Shown here: piece after piece, positions 15,946 to 25,968 of the stretch | Layout of the letters: every line of letters begins with the position of its first letter | Position numbering within the stretch: the stretch's first letter is position 1 | NCBI GenBank assembly: GCA_913775265.1 | Contig: CAJYJH010000065.1 | Span: 248,001-312,000, forward strand | DNA length: 64,000 nucleotides | Direction: 5' to 3' | Source: an uncultured Mucilaginibacter sp. | GTDB taxonomy: Bacteria; Bacteroidota; Bacteroidia; Sphingobacteriales; Sphingobacteriaceae | The notes under the pieces: model-generated | The model's input: only the letters and a program-made list of their open reading frames with translations | Told to the model about the DNA's origin: nothing | The model's database searches: none | Program-made: the position numbers and the translations under genes

Positions 15946-18834
15946 ATGATGATCTATACTTACGCCATACCTACACGCTTTACCTTCTTTTTACTATTCC
16001 TGCTATTAGCGCTTCTTTCGCGTGTTGAGGCTGCACCTGCACCGGGTATGCGGCAGATTAAATACCTGTCGGGTAAAGATAACCGCACTAATGTGATGTG
16101 GGATTTTTACTGCACCGGCGGCCGTAAAAGCGGTTACTGGACCAAAATAGCAGTTCCATCCTGTTGGGAGCAGCAGGGCTTTGGCAGCTACAACTATGGT
16201 CGCGACTACAAAACGTACGGTAAAAACTTCCGCTTTGCCGATGAGCAGGGTATTTATAAATTAAATTTTCAGGTGCCGCAAGCCTGGAAAAATATGGATA
16301 TTTATTTGGTATTCGAGGGATCTATGACCGATACTGAAGTGAAGATCAACGGTAAATCGGCCGGAGATAAACATCAGGGCGCCTTTTATGAGTTTAAATT
16401 CAACATTAGCGATAAACTGAAATTTGGCAGCAATAATTTGCTCGAAGCCCGGGTAAGCAAAATGTCGGCTGATGCATCGGTAAATAACGCCGAGCGGTTA
16501 GCCGATTACTGGGTATTTGGAGGTATATTCCGTCCGGTTTACCTGGCAGCTTATCCAAAGCAGCACATTAGCCAGATAGCTATTGATGCTAAAGCCGATG
16601 GCAGCTTTAAAATGCAGGTGCGCCCCGAGCACATCAAACAAAATTTACAGTTAGTTACTGAAATTACCGACGCTAAAAGCAAAGTAGTTAACCGTACTAC
16701 GGCCAATGTACGTCCGACAGATAGCGTAGTGAATCTGATGACTAAAGTCGCTAATCCATTGTTATGGACTTCCGAAACACCAAATCTATATAAAGTAAAC
16801 GTTGCCTTAAAAGCTGGCGCTGCTACGATTTATCAAACGTCAGAAAAATTTGGCTTCCGTACTATCGAGATCCGTAAAGGTGACGGTATTTACCTGAACG
16901 GGGTAAACATCAAAATGAAAGGCATTAACCGCCATAGCTGGTGGCCCGAAACCGGTCGTACGCTGAATGATGATATCCAGTTGATGGACGTTAAGCTGGT
17001 GAAGGAAATGAACATGAACGCCGTGCGCATGTCACATTACCCGCCAGATAAAAAGTTTTTAGAGATCTGCGACTCATTAGGTCTGTATGTGTTAGACGAG
17101 TTGGCTGGCTGGCAAAAAGCCTACAGCACACCGGCCGGTAAAAAATTGGTGAAAGAAATGGTCCTGCGCGATGTAAACCATCCGTCTATTATTTTTTGGG
17201 ACAATGGTAACGAAGGCGGGACCAACAAAGAGCTCGACCAGTATTTTACACAATACGATTTTTCTAAGCGTCCGGTAATCCATCCGCACCATCGCCCGGG
17301 TAATGCTTTTAATGGTATTGATTGTAACCACTACGAGGATTACTATAGCACCAAAAGTATTTTGGCCGATACCAATATTTATATGCCTACCGAGTTTTTG
17401 CATGCGCAGGATGATGGCGGCGGAGCGACCGGTCTGTCCGATTTTTGGGAACTGCATTGGAAATCAAAACGCAGCGGTGGCGGCTTCATCTGGGCCTTGG
17501 TAGATGAAGGTATTGTACGTACCGACCAAAACAACATTATTGATGTAAATGGTGTAAACGCACCCGATGGCGTTTTAGGTCCGCACCGCGAAAAGGAAGG
17601 TAGCTTTTTTGCCATGCGCGAAATTTACTCACCGGTACACATTACCCTAAAAGCTTTACCTGCTGATTTTAACGGAAGCATTCCGGTCGAAAACCGTTTT
17701 CATTTTACCAACCTGAACCAATGTACTTTTAATTGGGAACTGATAGATTACCGCAAGCCTAACGAGCAGGATGGTGGCTACATTGCTAAAAAGAAAGGTA
17801 CAGTGAGTAGTCCTTCTATTGTACCCCTGGCTACCGGAGCATTGGCGTTAAACTTGCCGTCCAATTGGAAAAGCTATGATGCGCTGACTTTATCCGCTTA
17901 CGATCCGTTCAAAAATCTGGTTTATCGCTGGGTTTGGAAAAACAGCAACGAGCGTTTACTGAACAACGTAATGAACTTGACCGGCAAAAGCCCGGTGCAG
18001 GTTACCGAGACGGACTCAACCTTGCAGGTAAAGGCTGGAACCATAAGCTTAACGTTTAGCAAAAAAAACGGACAGATTGTAAGCATGACCGGTAACAGTG
18101 GCGACCCACTGTCATTTGGTGGTGGCCCGGCATTGGTAAGCGGTAATGCTACTTTTAAAGACATGAAGCACCGTCAGGAAGCCGACGGCGAGGTGGTAGA
18201 GATTAGTTATACCGGCGACATGAAATATGCCCGCTGGAAAATGTTTGGCAGTGGTTGGGTAAGTTTGGATTATGAGTATGCCCTGCAAGGTGACTACCCT
18301 CACGCTGGCATTACCTTTACTTACCCCGAAAATTATGTGTTAAGTGCTAAATGGTTAGGCAAAGGCCCGTACCGGGTTTGGAAAAACCGTTTGCAAGGTG
18401 TGGCCGATGATGTTTGGACAAACCCGTACAACAACACGCAAACCGGTAGCGCACCCTGGATATTCCCGGAGTTTAAAGGCTATTTTGCCAACGTAACCTG
18501 GATGGAGCTAAATACCGTTGAGGGCAAGTTTTTGGTAGCGGCTAAAGAACCTGATTTGTATGTACGCTTGTTCGATTTCTACGGCTTGTCGGGCGTTAAG
18601 CCTTTCCCGGGTTTGCCATCGGGTAACTTATCTTTTCTGGATGCCATCCCGGCCGAGGGTACTAAACTGGCTTTAAAAATTGACGGCAATACGTCTAAAT
18701 TGGGTCCGCAGAGTGAGCCTAATCACATTAAGGGCACTACTAAACGTACTTTGTACTTTTACTTTGGCTTGTTAGAGCAAGCCGGCAAAAGCCAGCAAAA
18801 CTTTACCCGCCCGGTAAAAGACGAACTATTTTAA
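15946..18834 (+). CDS. Glycoside hydrolase family 2 protein (beta-galactosidase-like)
   Basis: The 962-residue protein has a signal peptide (FFLLFLLLALLSRVEAAPA), an N-terminal sugar-binding jelly roll (residues about 40-200, with VPSCWEQQGFGSYNYG), an Ig-like domain, and a TIM barrel carrying WDNGNEGG (acid/base Glu) and PTEFLHAQDDGGG (likely nucleophile Glu). The last 300 residues form extra beta domains. GH2 covers beta-galactosidases, glucuronidases and mannosidases, and several forms act on pectic side chains. It starts an apparent operon with rhaM (54 bases on) and GH106. Two adjacent ATG codons make the exact start ambiguous by one residue. The substrate is inferred from neighbours. 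Confidence 0.92.
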   Translation: MMIYTYAIPTRFTFFLLFLLLALLSRVEAAPAPGMRQIKYLSGKDNRTNVMWDFYCTGGRKSGYWTKIAVPSCWEQQGFGSYNYGRDYKTYGKNFRFADEQGIYKLNFQVPQAWKNMDIYLVFEGSMTDTEVKINGKSAGDKHQGAFYEFKFNISDKLKFGSNNLLEARVSKMSADASVNNAERLADYWVFGGIFRPVYLAAYPKQHISQIAIDAKADGSFKMQVRPEHIKQNLQLVTEITDAKSKVVNRTTANVRPTDSVVNLMTKVANPLLWTSETPNLYKVNVALKAGAATIYQTSEKFGFRTIEIRKGDGIYLNGVNIKMKGINRHSWWPETGRTLNDDIQLMDVKLVKEMNMNAVRMSHYPPDKKFLEICDSLGLYVLDELAGWQKAYSTPAGKKLVKEMVLRDVNHPSIIFWDNGNEGGTNKELDQYFTQYDFSKRPVIHPHHRPGNAFNGIDCNHYEDYYSTKSILADTNIYMPTEFLHAQDDGGGATGLSDFWELHWKSKRSGGGFIWALVDEGIVRTDQNNIIDVNGVNAPDGVLGPHREKEGSFFAMREIYSPVHITLKALPADFNGSIPVENRFHFTNLNQCTFNWELIDYRKPNEQDGGYIAKKKGTVSSPSIVPLATGALALNLPSNWKSYDALTLSAYDPFKNLVYRWVWKNSNERLLNNVMNLTGKSPVQVTETDSTLQVKAGTISLTFSKKNGQIVSMTGNSGDPLSFGGGPALVSGNATFKDMKHRQEADGEVVEISYTGDMKYARWKMFGSGWVSLDYEYALQGDYPHAGITFTYPENYVLSAKWLGKGPYRVWKNRLQGVADDVWTNPYNNTQTGSAPWIFPEFKGYFANVTWMELNTVEGKFLVAAKEPDLYVRLFDFYGLSGVKPFPGLPSGNLSFLDAIPAEGTKLALKIDGNTSKLGPQSEPNHIKGTTKRTLYFYFGLLEQAGKSQQNFTRPVKDELF

Positions 18835-18888
18835 CGATAACCTATTGGCAGCACTAACCATGCTGCTTACTGATAAAAGAGAAGAATT

Positions 18889-19200
18889 ATGCAAAAGGTA
18901 GCTTTTAAAATGAAGCTAAAAGAAGGCTTCAAAAACGAATATGTAAAACGGCACGACGAAATATGGCCCGAGCTGGTCGCATTACTCAAGGCCAACGGCA
19001 TCAGCGATTACACCATTTTTTTAGACGAAGAAACCAACACCCTTTTTGGTGTGCAGCTGCAATCCGGCCAGTCTTCGCAGGATTTAGGTAGCACCGAAAT
19101 TGTGCAGAAATGGTGGGCCTACATGGCCGATATTATGGAAACCAATCCCGATAATTCGCCGGTAAGCACGCCGCTTGTAGAGGTTTTTCATATGGATTAA
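18889..19200 (+). CDS. rhaM: L-rhamnose mutarotase
   Basis: This 103-residue protein has the RhaM pattern: [24 protein letters not shown], with the catalytic-region His in RHDEIWP, then an acidic DEETNTLFG stretch and WWAYMADIM near the end. RhaM is a cytoplasmic dimer with a ferredoxin-like fold that interconverts alpha and beta anomers of L-rhamnose before isomerisation. It sits between GH2 and GH106 genes on the same strand with short gaps, which ties the cluster to rhamnose-containing glycans. No other rhamnose catabolic gene (rhaA, rhaB, rhaD) is in the window. Confidence 0.95.
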   Translation: MQKVAFKMKLKEGFKNEYVKRHDEIWPELVALLKANGISDYTIFLDEETNTLFGVQLQSGQSSQDLGSTEIVQKWWAYMADIMETNPDNSPVSTPLVEVFHMD

Positions 19201-19225
19201 TCATCAGGTACTAAAGTTTTATACC

Positions 19226-22000
19226 ATGTTGTTAAAGCGATTTTTATATATCACGACGTTTTGCGCAGTTGCCACGTCAGGCATGGCGCAAACCAAACAG
19301 ACAACTGTTTGGCCAACCATAAAAAAAGAGACCCGCCCCTGGACCCGCTGGTGGTGGATGGGCAATGCCGTTGACCAGAAAAATATTGGCATTTTGCTGC
19401 GCAAGTACCAGCAAGCCGGTTTTGGTGGTGTTGAGGTGACACCTATTTACGGAGCCATCGGGTTTGAAAACCGGTACATCGATTTTTTGTCGCCCAAATG
19501 GTTAGAGATGCTTAACTATACCACTGCCACGGCCGGGCAGCTAGGTATGGGCGTGGACATGAATACCGGCACCGGCTGGCCTTTTGGCGGTCCGCAAATT
19601 AAAACTGCCGATGCGGCCAGCAAACTCATCATCCAGACTTACAAGCTTAACCCCGGCGAGATTGTAAAAGAAGCTATCCGGGTAAACGACCCTAAACAAC
19701 GCGACGTAGCCGTATTGCAGGCTTTGGTAGCTTATGACGATAAAGGCAACGCTACCAACGTAATGGATAAGGTGGATGCCAACGGTAACTTTAACATGGC
19801 GCCGGTCAAAACCAAAACCGAAATTTATGCAGCCTTTGTGGGTAAAACCCTGCAAAAGGTTAAACGCGCTGCTCCGGGAGGCGAGGGTTACACACTTGAT
19901 CATCTTTCAAAAACAGCTACCGATGTTTACCTGGCCCGCTTTACCAATGCCTATAAAAACGGAAAGCCGGCAGTGCGCGCTTATTTTAATGACAGTTACG
20001 AGGTGTATGGGGCCAGTTGGTCGCCTACGTTGTTTGATACCTTCCAAAAAGATCATGGCTATGATTTGCGCATGCACTTGAGGGAGCTGATGAACAATGA
20101 CGATACCGAGATAATAGGCCGGGTAAAGTCCGACTATCGCGAAACCATGAGCAATATGTTGCTCCATAACTTTACCCAAAACTGGACCAATTGGGCACAT
20201 GGTTTAAAAAGTATTACCAAAAATCAATCACACGGCTCACCTGGTAACTTGCTGGATTTATATGGTACGGTTGATATCCCAGAGTGTGAAACCTTTGGTT
20301 CGAGTAAGTTTCCTATCCCTGGCCTGCGCCGCGACAGTGCCGATGTGCGTAACGTTGACCCTAACCCGATTATGCTCAAGTTTGCCTCGTCGGCAGGGCA
20401 TGTGAATAGTAAGCCGTTGATCTCGTCGGAAACTTTTACCTGGTTAACTGAGCATTTTAAAACATCCTACTCACAATGTAAACCCGAGGTAGAACAGATC
20501 TTTTTGTCGGGTGTAAACCATGTATTTTACCATGGCACTACCTATTCACCGGAGGATGTGAAATTTCCGGGCTGGTTGTTTTACGCCTCTATGAATATGG
20601 TGCCCGATAATGGTTTGTGGAGCCATGCCACCGGCCTAAACGGTTATATCACCCGTGTCCAATCGGTACTGCAATCCGGTCGTGCCGATAATGAAATATT
20701 GATGTACTGGCCCATCTATGATGCCTGGAATCACCCTAAAGGACTGGACATGCCTTTGGCCATCCATGATATTAAAGAATGGCTGATACCAACACCGTTT
20801 TACAAAAATGCGGTTGGCCTGCAAAAAGAAGGTTACAGTTTAGACTTTGTATCCGACCTGGCTTTAACCAAAAGTACAGGCAGCAGTGCAGGTGTTAAAA
20901 CCAGTGCCAACGCGAATTATAAAGTTTTGGTAATACCGGAATGCACCATGATGCCGGTTGAAACCTTGCAACAGATATTGAAGATTGCCGGGCAAGGCGC
21001 TACCGTTGTTTTCCAGAAACTGCCCGAAGATGTTCCCGGTTTAACTGATGTACAAAGCCGCAGGACAAAGCTAAAGCAGATGCTTGAAAGCCTGAAGTTT
21101 GCTAACGCTGATAAGGGCGTAAAGCAAGCTGTTGTTGGCAGTGGTAAAGTGTTATTGTCAGACAACTTGGAAGATGCGTCAGCTCTGGCATCCGTAAAAG
21201 GCGAAAAGCTGGTAGAAACCGGTTTACAGTTCATTCGCCGTGATGTGAATGGTAATAAGTATTATTATTTAGTAAACCATACAGCTAAAGCGATTGATAC
21301 AAGTTTACCGCTGAACGGAAAATATGCTTCGGTCACCATTATGGACCCGCAAACCGGAAGCTACGGTACCGCCCCGGTAACCGCAGGACAAAATCAAAGC
21401 TTGGTGCGCGTGCAGTTACAATCAGGCGAAGCATTGATACTGTTGGCTGGTTTACAGGCCAAAGCGTCTTTACCAAAATGGCGTTACCTCGAAAAACCAA
21501 CTGGTGAAGTAAAGCTAAATAACCCTTGGAACCTGCAATTTACCCAAGGCGGCCCTGTGTTGCCATCTGTTAAAAAGCTTAACAAGCTTACCTCGTGGAC
21601 GAACTTAGGTGACACCACTGCAGTGAATTTTTCGGGTACTGGTGTTTACACCAGTACGTTTAATCTACCGGCAAAAAAGGCGGACGAATACGTGCTCGAC
21701 TTAGGTCAGGTTGATGAAAGTGCCCGCGTTTGGATTAATGGTAAAGAAGTCGGCATTTTATGGAGCATTCCTTTTAAAGCCCGTGTTGGTAACCTGCTTA
21801 AGGCAGGAAATAATACCATTAAAATAGAGGTCGATAACCTGATGGCTAATCGCATTCGCTACATGGATCAGCATAAAATAGAATGGCGCAAATATCATGA
21901 AATTAATTTTGTAAATATCGATTACAAACCATTCGATGCCTCCAACTGGAAACCTATGCCGTCGGGCTTGTTAGGGCCGGTAAAACTGGTAAGCTATTAA
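19226..22000 (+). CDS. Glycoside hydrolase family 106 alpha-L-rhamnosidase
   Basis: The 924-residue protein has a signal peptide ending GMAQ and the GH106 start motif TRPWTRWWWMGNAVDQKNI, followed by GFGGVEVTPIYG and a long catalytic barrel (PDNGLWSHATGLNGY). The C-terminal 150 residues form a galactose-binding-like beta domain (DLGQVDESARVWINGKEVG). GH106 enzymes release L-rhamnose from rhamnogalacturonan or arabinogalactan side chains, retained in the periplasm or at the surface. It starts 25 bases after rhaM, so enzyme and mutarotase are probably cotranscribed. A long hairpin follows the stop. Confidence 0.93.
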   Translation: MLLKRFLYITTFCAVATSGMAQTKQTTVWPTIKKETRPWTRWWWMGNAVDQKNIGILLRKYQQAGFGGVEVTPIYGAIGFENRYIDFLSPKWLEMLNYTTATAGQLGMGVDMNTGTGWPFGGPQIKTADAASKLIIQTYKLNPGEIVKEAIRVNDPKQRDVAVLQALVAYDDKGNATNVMDKVDANGNFNMAPVKTKTEIYAAFVGKTLQKVKRAAPGGEGYTLDHLSKTATDVYLARFTNAYKNGKPAVRAYFNDSYEVYGASWSPTLFDTFQKDHGYDLRMHLRELMNNDDTEIIGRVKSDYRETMSNMLLHNFTQNWTNWAHGLKSITKNQSHGSPGNLLDLYGTVDIPECETFGSSKFPIPGLRRDSADVRNVDPNPIMLKFASSAGHVNSKPLISSETFTWLTEHFKTSYSQCKPEVEQIFLSGVNHVFYHGTTYSPEDVKFPGWLFYASMNMVPDNGLWSHATGLNGYITRVQSVLQSGRADNEILMYWPIYDAWNHPKGLDMPLAIHDIKEWLIPTPFYKNAVGLQKEGYSLDFVSDLALTKSTGSSAGVKTSANANYKVLVIPECTMMPVETLQQILKIAGQGATVVFQKLPEDVPGLTDVQSRRTKLKQMLESLKFANADKGVKQAVVGSGKVLLSDNLEDASALASVKGEKLVETGLQFIRRDVNGNKYYYLVNHTAKAIDTSLPLNGKYASVTIMDPQTGSYGTAPVTAGQNQSLVRVQLQSGEALILLAGLQAKASLPKWRYLEKPTGEVKLNNPWNLQFTQGGPVLPSVKKLNKLTSWTNLGDTTAVNFSGTGVYTSTFNLPAKKADEYVLDLGQVDESARVWINGKEVGILWSIPFKARVGNLLKAGNNTIKIEVDNLMANRIRYMDQHKIEWRKYHEINFVNIDYKPFDASNWKPMPSGLLGPVKLVSY

Positions 22001-22360
22001 ATATAAAAGATTCTTTGTGTCACCATTTTTCATTGATTATACACCAAAAGCCTTTTCAACAGAAGGCTTTTGGTGTATAATAACCCTTCCTTTAAAAAAG
22101 ATTAAAATCGTATTCAGTCAGTATTGCTACGAAGTAATGTGCTTAGCAATAATGCTAATCGCAAACTTTTGCGACCTGATTTTAACCCAGCAGATGTCAG
22201 CTCAAATTATATTTAATTGATCGGTGTGATATCGTTGATCGATTTTTAATTACTTTAGATTCCGATAATCAACCGGCTTGCTGCTTAATTCCTGAAAATA
22301 AATTTTAAGTATCCTTTCGTGATTCAGCGCGCCGTTTTGTCTCCGATTTTAAGTGTAAAT
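22001..22360. other. Intergenic region between GH106 and GH51 genes
   Basis: This 360-base gap holds the 19-bp hairpin at 22036-22081 and then AT-rich sequence that should contain the GH51 promoter. The ORF 22017-22220 mostly translates the hairpin and has no protein character. No RNA gene is recognised. Confidence 0.5.
22036..22081 (+). terminator. Perfect 19-bp hairpin after the GH106 gene
   Basis: ATTATACACCAAAAGCCTT (22036-22054) pairs perfectly with 22063-22081 across an 8-base loop. It lies 36 bases after the GH106 stop. The T-run after it is weak (AACCCTTCCTTT), so termination may be partial, or the stem may protect a processed 3' end. Confidence 0.7.
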
Positions 22361-24361
22361 ATGACAGTTGCAAAATTTACTTATTTAACTGCCGCTTTAT
22401 TAACGGCATTCTCCTTCAACTCTTCGGCACAAAAAAGCTTACCTATCATTGTAAATGCCGATAAGGTAACGGCTAAGGTGCAGCCTACTATGTGGGGCGT
22501 TTTTTTTGAGGACATTAACATGGGTGCCGACGGTGGTATTTATGCCGAACTGGTTAAGAACCGCTCATTTGAGTTTTACTCACCACTGATGGGCTGGTCG
22601 GTAAAAGGCAAAAAGATAACTGAGGGCGATGTGCTGATCTTAAACCGTCAGCAAAATCCTATTACCAATCCTAATCCGCGCTTTTTAAGAGCTAACGTAA
22701 AAAATGCAGACAATCGGGGAGACTTTAGCTTAACCAACGAGGGCTTCCGCGGGATGGGCATTAAGAAAGGTCTTAATTATAATTTTTCGTTGATGTATCG
22801 GCAGGCAAAGCCCGGTGTAAAAATGCACCTGGAGCTGCTGGACGAGAAGGGTAATGTTATCGGCTCCACAGTATTTCAACCGGCCGAAAGCGGTACCGAA
22901 TGGCATAAGCAAGGGCTAAGCTTTGCCGCCAATGCTACTGCACCTAAAGGAAAGTTTGCTATCTGGATGGAAGGAACGGGCATTATTGACCTTGACATGA
23001 TTTCCTTGTTTCCTGGTGATACCTGGAAACAGCGGCCCGGTGGTTTAAGGGCTGATATGGTACAGTTACTGGCCGATATGAAGCCGGGTTTTATTCGTTT
23101 TCCGGGTGGATGTATAGTAGAAGGCCGTGACTTGGCTACCCGCTATCCATGGAAAAAAACCATTGGTCCGGTTGAAAACCGCGAACTGAATATTAACCGC
23201 TGGAATACCGAATTTAAGCACCGCTTAACCGGTGACTATTTCCAGACTTATGGTTTAGGCTTTTTTGAGTATTTTCAACTGGCAGAAGACATTGGCGCCG
23301 AAGCACTGCCTATTTTAAATTGCGGTATGGCCTGCCAGTTTAATACTGCTGAGCTGGTACCTTTAGACCAGTTGGGCCCTTATGTGCAGGACGCTTTAGA
23401 TTTAGTACAGTTTGCAAACGGCGATGTGAACACTCCATGGGGTAAAAAACGCGCCGAGATGGGGCACCCGGCACCATTCAACCTAAAAATGATGGGTGTA
23501 GGTAACGAAAACTGGGGACCACAATATCTGGAGCGCCTTAAAATATTTACTGATAGCCTGAAAGCTAAATACCCTGAAATTAAACTGGTAAATAGTTCGG
23601 GTACAGACCCTAACGGTGACCGGTTCGACTTTTTGAACAATAATCTGCGTAAAAATAAAGCTGATATTATTGACGAGCATTATTATCGTTCGCCCGAATG
23701 GTTTTTAAGCAATGCCACCCGTTACGATAATTACGACCGTAACGGCTCTAAAGTGTTTGCAGGCGAGTATGCTGCGCAAAGTAATGGTATAGCCAGCGAA
23801 AAAAATCAAAATAACTGGCAATGCGCTTTAGCCGAAGCCGCTTTTATGACGGGTTTAGAACGTAATGCACAGGTGGTAAACATGGCTTCATACGCACCCC
23901 TGTTTGCCCATGCCGATGCCTGGCAATGGACACCGGATATGATTTGGGTAGATAACCTGAATGTGTACGGCACGCCAAATTATTATGTACAAAAATTATA
24001 TTCTTTGTATAAAGGTACAGACGTAGTTGATATCAAAACCGGAAAAAAAGTTGTAGCTGGTCAGGACAGCTTATATGCATCTGCTGTGGTTGACAGCAAG
24101 CATAACGAGTTGATTATAAAAATTGTAAATGCATCGGGCAAAGCCCAAACCCGTAACTTACAAGTACAGAGCCGACACAAAATGCCGGCAACCGGTATTT
24201 TAACCAGCATTAGCACACCAAACTTAAAAGCCGTTAACTCTTTTGACAATGCAATTAATGTAAGTCCGAAAGATGAGCGTATGGCTGTTAAAGGTAAAAC
24301 GCTGGCAGTGGCTATCAAACCATACTCGTTTAATGTATTGCGCTTGCCTTTGATTAAGTAA
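22361..24361 (+). CDS. Alpha-L-arabinofuranosidase, glycoside hydrolase family 51
   Basis: The track starts at a GTG (22319), but the ATG at 22361 gives a normal signal peptide ending FNSSAQ, so I start there (666 residues). The order is an N-terminal MWGVFFEDINMGADGGIYAEL segment typical of GH51, an inserted beta-sandwich domain (residues about 100-230), a TIM barrel with GVGNENWGPQY (acid/base Glu) and VFAGEYAAQS (nucleophile Glu), and a C-terminal beta domain. The enzyme removes arabinofuranose from arabinan, arabinoxylan or arabinogalactan. It follows the GH106 gene after a hairpin, so it probably has its own promoter, and complements the GH43 at the other end of the cluster. Confidence 0.93.
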   Translation: MTVAKFTYLTAALLTAFSFNSSAQKSLPIIVNADKVTAKVQPTMWGVFFEDINMGADGGIYAELVKNRSFEFYSPLMGWSVKGKKITEGDVLILNRQQNPITNPNPRFLRANVKNADNRGDFSLTNEGFRGMGIKKGLNYNFSLMYRQAKPGVKMHLELLDEKGNVIGSTVFQPAESGTEWHKQGLSFAANATAPKGKFAIWMEGTGIIDLDMISLFPGDTWKQRPGGLRADMVQLLADMKPGFIRFPGGCIVEGRDLATRYPWKKTIGPVENRELNINRWNTEFKHRLTGDYFQTYGLGFFEYFQLAEDIGAEALPILNCGMACQFNTAELVPLDQLGPYVQDALDLVQFANGDVNTPWGKKRAEMGHPAPFNLKMMGVGNENWGPQYLERLKIFTDSLKAKYPEIKLVNSSGTDPNGDRFDFLNNNLRKNKADIIDEHYYRSPEWFLSNATRYDNYDRNGSKVFAGEYAAQSNGIASEKNQNNWQCALAEAAFMTGLERNAQVVNMASYAPLFAHADAWQWTPDMIWVDNLNVYGTPNYYVQKLYSLYKGTDVVDIKTGKKVVAGQDSLYASAVVDSKHNELIIKIVNASGKAQTRNLQVQSRHKMPATGILTSISTPNLKAVNSFDNAINVSPKDERMAVKGKTLAVAIKPYSFNVLRLPLIK

Positions 24362-24383
24362 GCGCTTTTACCATATTGCCTAT

Positions 24384-24420
24384 AACAGAACAGGCCTCTA
24401 ATCGGAGGCCTGTTCTGTTT
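24384..24420. terminator. Bidirectional terminator between convergent genes
   Basis: AACAGAACAGGCCTC (24384-24398) pairs perfectly with GAGGCCTGTTCTGTT (24405-24419) around TAATCG and ends TTTAAAATT. It lies between GH51 (plus) and the small YtxH-like gene (minus). Confidence 0.85.
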
Positions 24421-24431
24421 AAAATTATCCG

Positions 24432-24638
24432 TTATTGATAATTCTGTTCCGGCTGTACCTTGTTGGTTACTTTGGTTATTGCCTCGTCGGTATATTGTTT
24501 GGCTTTTTCAATCCACTCTGGTGCTTTTTCGTTCCAGTCATCTATGATTGATTTACCGTCTTCTACACGTTTTTTTGTGATGTGTTTTATGCCGTAGGCA
24601 GCTGCTGCACCAAATACGGCCCATTTTAATAAGCTCAT
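24432..24638 (-). CDS. Small YtxH-like membrane-associated protein
   Basis: The 68-residue protein has a short hydrophobic N-terminus (LLKWAVFGAAAAYGIKHI) followed by a charged amphipathic helix (DDWNEKAPEWIEKAKQYTDEA). This resembles the YtxH-like family of small stress-associated proteins with a glycine/alanine membrane segment and a coiled tail. It stands alone on the minus strand, convergent with GH51. Function is not known. I am fairly sure it is a real gene because of the protein-like composition and the terminator directly downstream. Confidence 0.65.
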   Translation of the reverse strand: MSLLKWAVFGAAAAYGIKHITKKRVEDGKSIIDDWNEKAPEWIEKAKQYTDEAITKVTNKVQPEQNYQ

Positions 24639-24814
24639 GTTTTGTGATTTTTATGTGGTTAATTCATTATAATCTGATAATGAGGTGCAAGTTTGATGCC
24701 AAGCTTTTTAATGTATACAGGCAGCCAGCTCTACGTTGTTTTAAATAACCTGCTGATTATCATTAAATATCGCCAATATATAAACCTATCCTGCACCATG
24801 CTGTTTACTCTTGT

Positions 24815-25924
24815 ATGCGTCGCCTGCTGCAAAAATGGTTAAAGCAACCTTTAATTAACGTTGCCAACAAGTATTCGTCACGACCTGATATTAAACGGGT
24901 TCATGCAGCACTTACCGATTTGTACAACTCGTTAATTACTGACCCCGGTAAACGTGGCTTAATTATTCCGTTTGATGCAGCAACCGGCAAATTTGTGATC
25001 CTGTCCGATCAGCATAAAGGTGCCCGGAATAGCGCCGATGACTTTACCCTATCCGAAAAGAATTATTTGGCCGCATTAAATTATTATTACGAACAGCAAT
25101 ACCATTACATCAATTTAGGAGATAGTGAAGAACTATGGGAAAACGGTATCATCGGCGTAACTAAATACAACAAGGCTACCTTTACCCAGGAAGCGCAGTT
25201 TCTGCAGCGAAATACTTTTATCAAAATATTCGGCAATCATGATTTATACTGGGACAATGACCCGCTTGCCGGTGTAGTATTGCAACAGATTTATGGGCAG
25301 CCGGTAAAAATATACGAAGGGGTTATTTTGCAAACCAAGGTTAACGGTAAGCCATTAGGCATTTATTTAACCCATGGCCACCAGGGCGATTTGCAAAGCG
25401 ACGGCAACTGGTTTAGCAAGTGGTTTGTGGCTAATGTGTGGGGCCCGTTGCAGGCCTATCTGGCTATCAACCCTAATACACCGGCTACCAATGATCATCT
25501 TAAAACACTCCATAACGAAATTATGTACCAGTGGAGCAGCCGGCAAAATAATCTGTTGCTCATTACCGGGCATACACATCAGCCGGTATTCCGGTCGTTA
25601 ACGCACCTGGAACGGTTATATATTGATCTGGAAACAGCTCAAAAACAAGGCGATCAGCAGAAGATCGACCAACTGCAAAAGCAGATTAATAAGCATGTGT
25701 CTAAAGGCGAGGCTCAGTTCACATTTCCCGGTTATCGGCCTTCGTATTTTAACAGTGGTTGCTGTTGTTTTGATGATGGCGATATTACCGGCATCGAAAT
25801 CAGCGATGGCCAAATGCGACTGATTAAATGGGAGTACAGTGCTGCCGGAGTACCCGAGAGGATTATATTAGACAAAAGCAACCTGGAAGAAATTATGGCC
25901 GGATTGGCTCAAAAACCGCAGTAA
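24815..25924 (+). CDS. Metallophosphoesterase (cytoplasmic calcineurin-like)
   Basis: The 369-residue protein has no signal peptide and carries the calcineurin-fold motifs SDQHKGA, NLGDSEELWE (GD plus Glu), FGNHDLYWDN and LITGHTHQPVF. An insertion after GHTH (about residues 275-300) is charged and helical (QKQGDQQKIDQLQKQINKH), probably a coiled coil. The GDxEE pattern is shared with the LpxH-like and related large metallophosphoesterases. The physiological substrate is unknown. It is alone on its strand, 176 bases from the divergent YtxH-like gene, and has no evident link to the organophosphate locus. Confidence 0.88.
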   Translation: MRRLLQKWLKQPLINVANKYSSRPDIKRVHAALTDLYNSLITDPGKRGLIIPFDAATGKFVILSDQHKGARNSADDFTLSEKNYLAALNYYYEQQYHYINLGDSEELWENGIIGVTKYNKATFTQEAQFLQRNTFIKIFGNHDLYWDNDPLAGVVLQQIYGQPVKIYEGVILQTKVNGKPLGIYLTHGHQGDLQSDGNWFSKWFVANVWGPLQAYLAINPNTPATNDHLKTLHNEIMYQWSSRQNNLLLITGHTHQPVFRSLTHLERLYIDLETAQKQGDQQKIDQLQKQINKHVSKGEAQFTFPGYRPSYFNSGCCCFDDGDITGIEISDGQMRLIKWEYSAAGVPERIILDKSNLEEIMAGLAQKPQ

Positions 25925-25950
25925 ATGTTAGGCTGAGGAGGATAAGTTAT

Positions 25951-25958
25951 TAACTTTG
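25951..25958 (+). promoter_or_regulatory. -7 element TAACTTTG upstream of the sulP leader
   Basis: TAACTTTG fits the Bacteroidota consensus TAnnTTTG. It would place the transcription start about 200 bases before the SulP start codon and immediately before the 13-residue leader ORF. Confidence 0.55.
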
Positions 25959-25968
25959 CACCCAAGCC

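Noticed and set aside
22017-22220. 67-codon ORF after the GH106 gene
   Set aside because: It translates a 19-bp hairpin and AT-rich sequence; no protein character.
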